A stretch of 64,000 bases of DNA, taken from Dokdonella sp. (GTDB lineage Bacteria > Pseudomonadota > Gammaproteobacteria > Xanthomonadales > Rhodanobacteraceae). How positions within the stretch are numbered: the stretch's first letter is position 1; each line of letters starts with the position of its first letter. The notes below the pieces were generated by a model, which saw only the letters and a program-made list of their open reading frames with translations, searched no databases and had not been told where the DNA came from. Positions 57,220 to 64,000 of this stretch are shown here, piece by piece. A program made the translations under genes and the position numbers. The DNA lies in the NCBI RefSeq assembly GCF_019634775.1, contig NZ_JAHCAS010000001.1, positions 806,001 to 870,000 on the forward strand, in the 5' to 3' direction.

Positions 57220-58578
57220 GTGAAAAAAGTCTATGCCACCGCCGCCGAGGCGCTGTCCGGCCTGCTGCATGACGACATGACGATCGCAGCCGGTGGCTTC
57301 GGCCTGTGCGGCATCCCCGAAAACCTGATCCAGGCCCTGCTCGAATCGGGCGTGAAAGGCCTGACCATCGTCGGCAACAACGCCGGCGTCGACGACTTCG
57401 GCATGGGTCCGCTGCTGAAGACGCGCCAGGTCCGGAAGGTCATCGCCTCTTATGTCGGCGAGAACAAGGAGTTCGAGCGCCAGGTGCTGGCCGGCGAACT
57501 CGAACTGGAACTGGTACCGCAGGGCACGCTCGCCGAGCGCCTGCGCGCCGGTGGCGCCGGCATCCCCGGCTTCTACACCCGCACCGCGTTCGGCACCAAG
57601 CTCGCCGAGGGCAAGGAGACGAAGACCTTCGACGGAGTCGACTACGTGCTCGAACCGGCGATCAAGGCCGAGGTGTCGATCGTCAAGGCGTGGAAGGGGG
57701 ACCGCTTCGGCAACCTCGTGTTCCGCAAGACCGCGCGCAACTTCAATCCGATGATCGCCACCTGCGGCAAGGTCTGCGTCGCCGAAGTCGAGGAACTGGT
57801 CGAAACCGGCTCGCTCGAACCCGACCAGATCCACACGCCGGGCATCTACGTCGACCGCATCATCCAAGGCCCGCGCTACGAGAAGCGCATCGAGTTCCGC
57901 ACGCTCTCCGGTGGCACGCCTTCAGCGAAGGAAAACCCGGTACGCGAGGGCATGGCACGCCGCGCCGCGCAGGAACTGCGCGACGGCTACTGCGTGAACC
58001 TCGGCATCGGCATTCCCACCCTGGTCGCCAACTTCATCCCCGATGGCGTCAGCGTGACCCTGCAATCGGAGAACGGCCTGCTCGGCATCGGCCCCTTCCC
58101 GACCGAAGCCACGGTCGATCCCGACCTCATCAACGCCGGCAAGCAGACCATCACCACGATTCCCGGTTCGAGCTTCTTCTCGAGTGCCGATTCGTTCGCG
58201 ATGATCCGCGGCGGCCACATCGACCTGTCCATCCTCGGTGGCCTGGAAGTTTCCCGGAACGGCGATCTGGCCAACTGGATGGTGCCCGGCAAGATGGTCA
58301 AAGGCCCCGGCGGCGCCATGGATCTCGTCGCCGGCGTGAAGCGCGTGGTCGTATTGATGGAGCACACCGCGAAGGACGGTTCGCCGAAGATCCTCGACGA
58401 ATGCGCCCTGCCGATCACCGGCAAGGCCTGCGTCGACATGATCATCACCGACCTGTGCGTGTTCGACGTCAAGCCAGGCGGCGGGCTCGTCCTCAAGGAA
58501 CTCAACCCAGGCGTCAGCGTCGATGACGTGCGCGCGAAGACCGGGTGTGCGTTCGAGGTGACGGAAAGCCTGCGCTGA
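57220..58578 (+). CDS. 3-oxoacid CoA-transferase, A and B subunits fused
   Basis: 452 residues. The N-terminal half is the A subunit ([33 protein letters not shown]), and the C-terminal half from about residue 240 is the B subunit, with the catalytic glutamate in [11 protein letters not shown]. It moves CoA between succinyl-CoA and acetoacetate or another 3-oxoacid. In most bacteria these are two genes (scoA/scoB, atoD/atoA); the single chain resembles the mitochondrial SCOT layout. It is monocistronic, in a gap full of REP sequence. Confidence 0.9.
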   Translation: MKKVYATAAEALSGLLHDDMTIAAGGFGLCGIPENLIQALLESGVKGLTIVGNNAGVDDFGMGPLLKTRQVRKVIASYVGENKEFERQVLAGELELELVPQGTLAERLRAGGAGIPGFYTRTAFGTKLAEGKETKTFDGVDYVLEPAIKAEVSIVKAWKGDRFGNLVFRKTARNFNPMIATCGKVCVAEVEELVETGSLEPDQIHTPGIYVDRIIQGPRYEKRIEFRTLSGGTPSAKENPVREGMARRAAQELRDGYCVNLGIGIPTLVANFIPDGVSVTLQSENGLLGIGPFPTEATVDPDLINAGKQTITTIPGSSFFSSADSFAMIRGGHIDLSILGGLEVSRNGDLANWMVPGKMVKGPGGAMDLVAGVKRVVVLMEHTAKDGSPKILDECALPITGKACVDMIITDLCVFDVKPGGGLVLKELNPGVSVDDVRAKTGCAFEVTESLR

Positions 58579-58760
58579 CCCCTTCGCCACGCGGAAACCC
58601 GTGCACGCGCGACACACGACATGCCGGTCAACGCCCATGCCAGCGTCCGTGGATTCCGGCAGCCGATGGCGCGTACGGGTGCCGCTTCGCTGCTGCACGG
58701 TCCGGCGCAGGGGCTCGTGCCGGCCCCGGCGAAAGACGCAGGCCGGCTCGGGCGCATCCG

Positions 58761-59294
58761 ATGACGACGGCCATGAGCCTGGTGATTCGCCGTGGCCTGC
58801 CCGCCGATGCCGCGGCGCTGGCGGCATTCGCCGAACGCACCTTCGTCGAAACCTTCGCCGCGTACAACACCGCCGAGAACATGCGCGTTTATTTGGCGCA
58901 GGCGTTCGGTGAGGATCACCAGGCACGCGATCTCGCCGATGCGGACACGACGATCCTGCTGGCCACGCGGGGCGAAACCCTCGTCGCCTATGCGCAGATG
59001 CAGCGCAGTGCGGTTCCGGATGGTGTCGATACGCGCTCGGCCATCGAGCTGAAACGCTTCTACGTCGACCGCAGCGCACACGGCCGTGGCGTGGCCGCGG
59101 AGCTGATGGCCGCCGTGTTTGCCACGGCGCGTTCGCATGACGCCGAACATGTCTGGCTCGGCGTCTGGGAGCACAACCCGCGCGCGATCGCGTTCTACCG
59201 CAGGACCGGGTTCATCGACGTCGGCACCAAATGTTTCCCGCTCGGTGACGACCTGCAGATCGACCGCATCATGTGCATGGCCGTGCCGCGATAG
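58761..59294 (+). CDS. GNAT family N-acetyltransferase
   Basis: 177 residues, one GNAT domain: acetyl-CoA-binding segment VDRSAHGRGVAAELM, followed by WLGVWEHNPRAIAFYRRTGF and the C-terminal 'DVGTKCFPLGDDLQIDRIM' strand typical of the small-molecule or ribosomal GNAT type. The substrate is unknown. The start is ATG 58761, or 58773 (MSLVIRRG). It follows the CoA-transferase after 182 bp in which no other gene is seen. Confidence 0.85.
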   Translation: MTTAMSLVIRRGLPADAAALAAFAERTFVETFAAYNTAENMRVYLAQAFGEDHQARDLADADTTILLATRGETLVAYAQMQRSAVPDGVDTRSAIELKRFYVDRSAHGRGVAAELMAAVFATARSHDAEHVWLGVWEHNPRAIAFYRRTGFIDVGTKCFPLGDDLQIDRIMCMAVPR

Positions 59295-59304
59295 CCCGAT
59301 GGAA

Positions 59305-60072
59305 TCAGCGGGCTGGGCGCACGAGATCGAGGGGCGAGCCGTCCGGCAAGCGCGCGGTGATGGCCGATTCGACGCCATCGAGAGCGTCCAGTCGTGAGCA
59401 TAGCTCTGCGGCACGGCGTTCGATCTCGGCACTGCGTTGCTCGACGGCGGCCTCGACTGTCTTCTCGATCGCATCGGCGCGCGCCTCGAGTTCGGCAATC
59501 GCTGCTTCGTCGCCACTGAAGGCAAGCTTGAGCGCCATCGTCGTGACGTTGCCGACCATTTCGCCGACGAGGCTACCGACCGCCTGCTCGACCGCACGTT
59601 CCAGTTCGGCGTCGGTGGTGGCATCCCAACTCTGCTTCGTCTCGATGCTGTGCTGCAACTCCGCGGCGACACGCGCAACGCGATCGGCGCTCCTGCGCGC
59701 CTCGGCCGGGCTCGACGCGAATGCGCTCGCGGCATGACCGACCGCCTCGAAGGCAATGCCGATGGCGTCGATCGCAACGCCCTTCACTTCCGGCACGAGT
59801 TCGCGCAAGCCACGTTCGAGCGCGTCGGCGCGTGCACGATCGGCCGGATCGAGCGCGAGGTTCCGGCCATCCACCTGGATGTCGCCACCGGGCAGCAGCA
59901 CGATCTCACGCTGGCTGCCGGCCTCGATGAAGACGAGGCGTGCCGGATCGATGCGGAACGAATGGCGGCTGCCCAGATCGCAATCGGAGCCGAGGCGGGC
60001 TTTCGCGTGTGCAGGAATCGCGGTGCAGGTCAGCGCCGCAAGCGCGAGGCAAAGCACGGTACGGTGGTTCAT
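59305..60072 (-). CDS. DUF2884 (YggN-like) exported protein
   Basis: 255 residues. A signal peptide (MNHRTVLCLALAALTCTAIPAHA) is followed by the DUF2884 pattern: an N-terminal beta segment (SDCDLGSRHSFRIDPARLVFIEAG) with an invariant CxL element and 'LPGGDIQVDGRNLALDPADRARA', then a long alpha-helical half rich in Ala/Glu. The function of this periplasmic family is not known. The ribosome site GGGAGA precedes ATG 60072. It faces convergently the acetyltransferase gene. Confidence 0.8.
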   Translation of the reverse strand: MNHRTVLCLALAALTCTAIPAHAKARLGSDCDLGSRHSFRIDPARLVFIEAGSQREIVLLPGGDIQVDGRNLALDPADRARADALERGLRELVPEVKGVAIDAIGIAFEAVGHAASAFASSPAEARRSADRVARVAAELQHSIETKQSWDATTDAELERAVEQAVGSLVGEMVGNVTTMALKLAFSGDEAAIAELEARADAIEKTVEAAVEQRSAEIERRAAELCSRLDALDGVESAITARLPDGSPLDLVRPAR

Positions 60073-60357
60073 GGATGTCTCCCAGTGGGTTCGCCTCGCT
60101 TCGATGCACGAACCCGCCCCCGCGTTTAAGGATGCTCTGATCAATCCCGCAATGGCGTCATGACATGCGCAAGGTTCGCGCCGGAGTGGGCGCGACGAAG
60201 TGCAGGCTGGCGGCCTGGATGGGCCGCGCAGGCCGCGCCGCGGGCTTTGGCGGTGTCATCAAGCCTGGTGTTTGCCGCGGCTGCATCCATCAGCCCGGCG
60301 ACACGGTTGAGTACTCGCCGAGCGATGCCGGCCCAGTCCCTTCCCGCCCGGAGGTGC
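60073..60357. other. gene-free stretch with a solo MITE-like end
   Basis: 285 bp between the DUF2884 gene and trpE. It contains AAGGATGCTCTGATCAATCC (60128-60147) followed by CGCAATGGCGTCATGACATG, a solo copy of the repeat end, nearly identical to the one upstream of trpG. No coding region, clear promoter or terminator was recognised in the remainder. Confidence 0.5.
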
Positions 60358-61830
60358 TCACAAGCCGGCGGCTGCGCGCGCCACCGCGCGGAACAGCGCG
60401 CGACCCTTGTTCATCGTTTCCTCCCACTCTTTAGCCGGGTCGGAATCGAAGACGATGCCGGCGCCGGCCTGGACATGCAGGCGGCCGTCCTGGATGACCG
60501 CGGTGCGGATCGCGATGGCGGTGTCGGCGTCACCGTTCCAGCCGATGTAGCCGATCGCGCCGGCGTAGATGTTGCGCTTGACCGGCTCGAGCTCGCGGAT
60601 GATTTCGAGCGCGCGGATCTTCGGCGCGCCACTGACCGTGCCGGCCGGGAATGCCGCGCGCAACACGTCGGTGTAGGCGAGGCCGGGTTTCAGTTCGCCT
60701 TCGACCTGGCTGACGATGTGCATGACATGCGAATAGCGCTCGACGACGAAGCGCTCGCTGAGCTTCACGCTGCCGGTGGTGGCAACACGACCGACGTCGT
60801 TGCGGCCGAGATCGATCAACATGAGGTGCTCGGCGCGTTCCTTCGGGTCGGCGAGCAGCTCGGCTTCAAGCGCGGCATCCTCTTCCGGCGTGGCGCCACG
60901 CGGACGCGTGCCGGCGATCGGGCGCAGGACGACGCGGCCCTGCTGCTGGCGTACCAGGATCTCCGGCGAGGAGCCGACGATCTGCGTGCGGCCGAGGTCG
61001 AGAAAATACATGTAGGGCGACGGATTCAGTGCCCGCAGGGCACGGTAGACATCGACCGGTCGGGCGCGGAACGGCACGCTCAGGCGTTGCGAAAGCACGA
61101 CCTGGAAAATGTCGCCGGCACGGATGTATTCCTGCGCACGGCGCACCGCATCCTCGAAACCTTCGCGGGTGAAGCCGGAAACGAAGTCGGCCTCGTCGAG
61201 TGGCTTCGGATCGAGCGTCTCCGGATAGCTCGAGCCGGCGTGGCGCAGGCGGAAGGCGAGTTCGTCGAGGCGCCGCTGCGCGCGCGCGTACGCCTGCGGC
61301 TGCGCCGGATCGGCATGCACGATCAGATACAGGCGGCCCTTGAGGTTGTCGAACACGGCGACTTCCTCGCTCAGCATCAGCACCGCGTCGGGCGTGCCGA
61401 GCTGGTCGGGCTTGTCGTCCATGGCGAAGCGCGGTTCGATCCAGCCGATCGTCTCGAAACCGAAGTAGCCGACCAGTCCACCCGAGAACGCCGGCATGCC
61501 CGGCAGCAACGGCACGCGGTATTGCGCGCGCAGCGTCTCGATGGCGGCCAGCGGATCGTCGAGTTCGCGTGTCTCGACGACTTCCCCGTGCTCCTCGACG
61601 CTCAGGGTATGTCCGCGCAGCGTGTACACGCGCCGACACGGCAGGCCGATGATCGAGTGCCGTCCCCAGCGCTCGCCGCCCTCGACCGATTCGAACAGGT
61701 AGGCATACGGTCCGTCGGCGAGCTTGAGATACACCGACAGCGGCGTATCGAGATCGGACAGCACTTCGCGCACTACCGGGATGCGGTTGCAGCCTTGGGC
61801 GGCGAGGGCGTGGAATTGTTCGGGTGTCAT
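60358..61830 (-). CDS. trpE: anthranilate synthase component I
   Basis: 490 residues. With TrpG it converts chorismate and glutamine to anthranilate, the first committed step to tryptophan. Signature blocks are all present: GRHSIIGLP, PSPYMYFLDLGRTQIVGSSPE, GTRPRGATPEEDAALEAELL, MLIDLGRNDVGRV, AAFPAGTVSGAPKIRA and YAGAIGYIGWNGD. The N-terminal LSVYLKLADGPYAYLFESVEGG carries the LLES-type feedback-inhibition region. The start is ATG 61830. It is separated from trpGD by about 45 kb. Confidence 0.96.
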   Translation of the reverse strand: MTPEQFHALAAQGCNRIPVVREVLSDLDTPLSVYLKLADGPYAYLFESVEGGERWGRHSIIGLPCRRVYTLRGHTLSVEEHGEVVETRELDDPLAAIETLRAQYRVPLLPGMPAFSGGLVGYFGFETIGWIEPRFAMDDKPDQLGTPDAVLMLSEEVAVFDNLKGRLYLIVHADPAQPQAYARAQRRLDELAFRLRHAGSSYPETLDPKPLDEADFVSGFTREGFEDAVRRAQEYIRAGDIFQVVLSQRLSVPFRARPVDVYRALRALNPSPYMYFLDLGRTQIVGSSPEILVRQQQGRVVLRPIAGTRPRGATPEEDAALEAELLADPKERAEHLMLIDLGRNDVGRVATTGSVKLSERFVVERYSHVMHIVSQVEGELKPGLAYTDVLRAAFPAGTVSGAPKIRALEIIRELEPVKRNIYAGAIGYIGWNGDADTAIAIRTAVIQDGRLHVQAGAGIVFDSDPAKEWEETMNKGRALFRAVARAAAGL

Positions 61831-61857
61831 GGGTGACAAAGGGGCTGGTTGCTTGCG

Positions 61858-61941
61858 GTAATGGGAGCCCGTTCACGGGCGATCGATGTTGGAATGGAGG
61901 GTGAAAGCAGAAAGTATCGCCCCCGAAGGGGCTCCTGCAGG
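61858..61941. repeat. REP doublet upstream of trpE
   Basis: GGGAGCCCGTTCACGGGCGA (from 61863, extended to 61858) and the inverse ATCGCCCCCGAAGGGGCTCC (61916-61935). This 84-bp doublet fills the gap between trpE and the response-regulator gene. Confidence 0.75.
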
Positions 61942-61965
61942 AATGTCTTCCCGCGGCGCGTCGAA

Positions 61966-64000
61966 TCAGGCGTCGACGACCAGCGCTGCAAAATCCACGC
62001 GCTTCAACAACCGCGCTTCGCCGAGATAGTCGCCCTGGACGAAATCGACGCCGGCCTCGGTGAGGGCTTCGAGGGTGGCCGCGTCGTCGACGGCGCCGGC
62101 GATCACGCGCATGTCGAGCGATTGCGCCAGATCGGTGATCGAGGCGACGCGACGGCGTTCGCGCGGATCGCTCGTGATGCGCTGCACGAGGCTGCGTTCG
62201 AGGCGCACGAAGTCGCCAGGCAGACGTTGCGCGCTGAGGAAGGGCAGCGAACCGTGGCCGGAACTCGAACCACGCAGCACGAAGCGGCAACCGATCGCCT
62301 GCAGGCGCGCGATGAAGCGGCGTGCGGCGGGCAGGTTGGCGAGTTCGCCGCTGTCGACCATTTCGAACACGAGCTGGCTGGCTGGCACCGCCGCCTCGAC
62401 GATGGCCTGCTCGATCGCGGCCAGCGTGTCGGGGTCGGCGACGGTGCCCGGCGACAGCCGCGTCATCAGGCCGACCGGCGTGACCCGACCCCGTTCGCTG
62501 GCCAGGGCGGCGAGCAGGCCACGCACGACCCACAGATCGATGCGCTGGATCATGCCGACGCGTTCGGCCAGCGGCACGAAGGCGCGCGGCAGGATCAGCT
62601 GGCCGTCCTTGCCGACCATGCGCAGGCGCACCGAATACAGCCGCGGCTCGGACGAGGCGAGTGGATGCCAGCCCGCCTGCGCTCCGGGCTCGCCGGCCAG
62701 CGGCACGACCGGCTGGGCGAGGATGACGAAGCGTGCCTGCTCGAGGGCGATGCGCAAGCGCTCGCTGGACGGCGAGGCCGATGCCGGCTCGGGCGCCGCC
62801 GCGGTTTCGCTGGGCCGTGCCAGTGCGGCCTGGGCCTGCTCGAGCGCCTCGTCGGCACTGACCGTGCGCGGGCTGAGCAATACCGCACCGACCTGCGCGT
62901 GGATCGGGTGCTCGGTTTCACCGACCGTATAGGTGCGGCCTCCGAGCAGGTCGCGGAAGCTGCGCGCGAGCACATCGATGTTGTCGACCTGCACGCCACT
63001 CAGCACCAGCCGGAACACGTCGCCATCGCCACGTGCCAGCACATCGCCCTCACGCAGACGCCGTGACAGCGTCTGCGCGACCGCGCGCAAGCGTTCGTCG
63101 CCGCGCGGCGACCCGGCGTCCCCGTCCGCTGCCACCTCGATATGCAGCAGGGCCGAGTAACCGCCGCGCTCACGCAAACGCGTGACTTCCTGGATCAGGC
63201 GCTGGCGCAGGTGGCGCGCGTTCGGCAAGCCGGTCAGTGGATCGTTGTTGAGCTCCCAGCGCAGCCGTTCGGCCGAACGGCGCTCGGCGATGTCGCGGAA
63301 GACGATGATCGCGCCATGCCGCCGGCGCTGTGCGGCCAACGGCAGCACCGTACATTCGACCGGCACGCCACTGCCATCGCGACGGCGGAACATCGTCTCG
63401 AAGTGGCGTGGGCCTTCGCCTTCGATGTGAGCGCGGGCCAGGCGCGACGCGCGCGTCGACTCGTTCGGGTAGATCGCGGCATGCGCGAGCAGGCCCACCA
63501 GGTCGTTCTCGTCGGTATGGCCGAGCAGGCGCAGGCCGGTCGGATTGACGAAGCTCACGCGACCGTCCACATCAATGCCGAACACGCCGTCGCCAACCGA
63601 ACCGAGAAGGCCGTCGAGCTGCTGGCGTTCGGCCTCGACCGAGCGGCGCATCTCGATCGTGCGGGCGAGCGTGGCGACGCGGGCGAGGAACAGTTCGCGC
63701 GCCTCGTTCTTGAACATGCACTCGCTGGCGCCCGCCTGTAGACAACGCTTGATGATGTCCTCGCGGTAGCTGCCGGTGATGACGGCGAGCACCGGCGGTT
63801 CGTCGAGCGCGGCCAGGCGGCGACACAGCTCGTCGCCGCTGCCGTCAGGCAGGAAATAGTCGACGACGACGAGGTCGGGGTGGTTCTCGGCCGCGCGCGC
63901 CTCACCCTCGGCGATCGTGCCGGCAACGTCGACCTGGTAACCGGCACGCTCCAGCGATTGCGCATAGGCCAGGCGCACACTTTGCGAATCGTCGACGAAC
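61966..64000 (-). CDS. response regulator with PAS and degenerate GGDEF-EAL domains (cut by right edge)
   Basis: At least 678 residues; the start lies beyond 64000. The receiver begins at the edge (VDDSQSVRLAYAQ) with acceptor Asp in LVVVDYFLPDGSG. A PAS domain follows (LLGSVGDGVFGIDVDGRVSFVNPT). The GGDEF-like domain opens normally (DPLTGLPNARHL) but has RGDGDVFRLV in place of GGDEF, so it is probably inactive as a cyclase. The EAL-like domain starts AQPVVPLAGE instead of EALLR and keeps only the C-terminal FVQGDYLG, so phosphodiesterase activity is unlikely. It may act as a c-di-GMP receptor or signalling scaffold. Confidence 0.85.
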   Translation of the reverse strand, partial: FVDDSQSVRLAYAQSLERAGYQVDVAGTIAEGEARAAENHPDLVVVDYFLPDGSGDELCRRLAALDEPPVLAVITGSYREDIIKRCLQAGASECMFKNEARELFLARVATLARTIEMRRSVEAERQQLDGLLGSVGDGVFGIDVDGRVSFVNPTGLRLLGHTDENDLVGLLAHAAIYPNESTRASRLARAHIEGEGPRHFETMFRRRDGSGVPVECTVLPLAAQRRRHGAIIVFRDIAERRSAERLRWELNNDPLTGLPNARHLRQRLIQEVTRLRERGGYSALLHIEVAADGDAGSPRGDERLRAVAQTLSRRLREGDVLARGDGDVFRLVLSGVQVDNIDVLARSFRDLLGGRTYTVGETEHPIHAQVGAVLLSPRTVSADEALEQAQAALARPSETAAAPEPASASPSSERLRIALEQARFVILAQPVVPLAGEPGAQAGWHPLASSEPRLYSVRLRMVGKDGQLILPRAFVPLAERVGMIQRIDLWVVRGLLAALASERGRVTPVGLMTRLSPGTVADPDTLAAIEQAIVEAAVPASQLVFEMVDSGELANLPAARRFIARLQAIGCRFVLRGSSSGHGSLPFLSAQRLPGDFVRLERSLVQRITSDPRERRRVASITDLAQSLDMRVIAGAVDDAATLEALTEAGVDFVQGDYLGEARLLKRVDFAALVVDA

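Overview
The window is GC-rich DNA from a Gram-negative bacterium. It has TonB-dependent import, RND pumps with outer-membrane lipoproteins and a class Ia ribonucleotide reductase. Gene content (hemP-heme receptor, split trpE/trpGD, CDP-glucoseen-reductase-like flavoprotein, many GGDEF/sensor proteins, a 'GFE' C-terminal tail on a secreted beta-helix protein) and the dense REP-like palindromes point to the Lysobacterales/Xanthomonadales, perhaps a Rhodanobacteraceae relative such as Dokdonella. This placement is inference; no rRNA is present. No tRNA, rRNA, CRISPR array, prophage or transposase gene was seen.

Layout. 0-8.5 kb: a symporter-fused hybrid histidine kinase (CrbS/MxtR-like), an orphan ParA ATPase, a SixA phosphatase, a translationally coupled YceI protein and phospholipase-D lipoprotein, and a DUF1232 protein. 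8.5-13 kb: a Fur-controlled heme-uptake operon (hemP, TonB receptor, an unknown protein, a DUF6607-like lipoprotein). 13-15 kb: trpG-trpD. 15-21 kb: a patatin phospholipase and a macA-macB-nodT efflux operon. 21-28 kb: msrA, msrB, a SrkA-like kinase, a hotdog thioesterase, a ferredoxin-flavin reductase, uppP and glnA. 28-34 kb: an RND pump operon (outer-membrane factor, adaptor, transporter) behind a clear promoter/operator. 34-38 kb: a histidine phosphatase, a TPR-diguanylate cyclase and two broken genes for small exported proteins. 38-44 kb: nrdAB and a secreted beta-helix protein. 44-50.5 kb: an EcsC-like protein, two NAD(P)-dependent oxidoreductases, a 2OG-Fe(II) oxygenase, fructose-bisphosphatase and a DUF885 peptidase. 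50.5-60 kb: acetyltransferases, a cold-shock/Excalibur membrane protein, lpdA and aceF (no aceE beside them), an ABC-F protein, a fused 3-oxoacid CoA-transferase and a DUF2884 protein. 60-64 kb: trpE and a response-regulator/PAS/degenerate GGDEF-EAL protein cut by the right edge.

The most notable regulatory locus is the leader of nrdAB. A sigma-70-type promoter is overlapped by two NrdR-box-like palindromes whose centres lie 32 bp apart. It is followed by a textbook cobalamin riboswitch and a 12-nt segment just before the nrdA ribosome site that is exactly complementary to the 3' conserved strand of the riboswitch. The class Ia reductase therefore appears to be repressed both by nucleotide status (NrdR) and by vitamin B12, which implies a B12-dependent class II reductase elsewhere in the genome.

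A second theme is repeats. There is a roughly 172-bp MITE-like element with terminal and internal inverted repeats (one full copy, one truncated copy, three solo ends), several REP doublets of the GGAGCCC..GGGCGAT type, and a 'GGGAATGGGG' repeat family. In at least five genes the stop codon lies inside, or at the edge of, one of these repeats.
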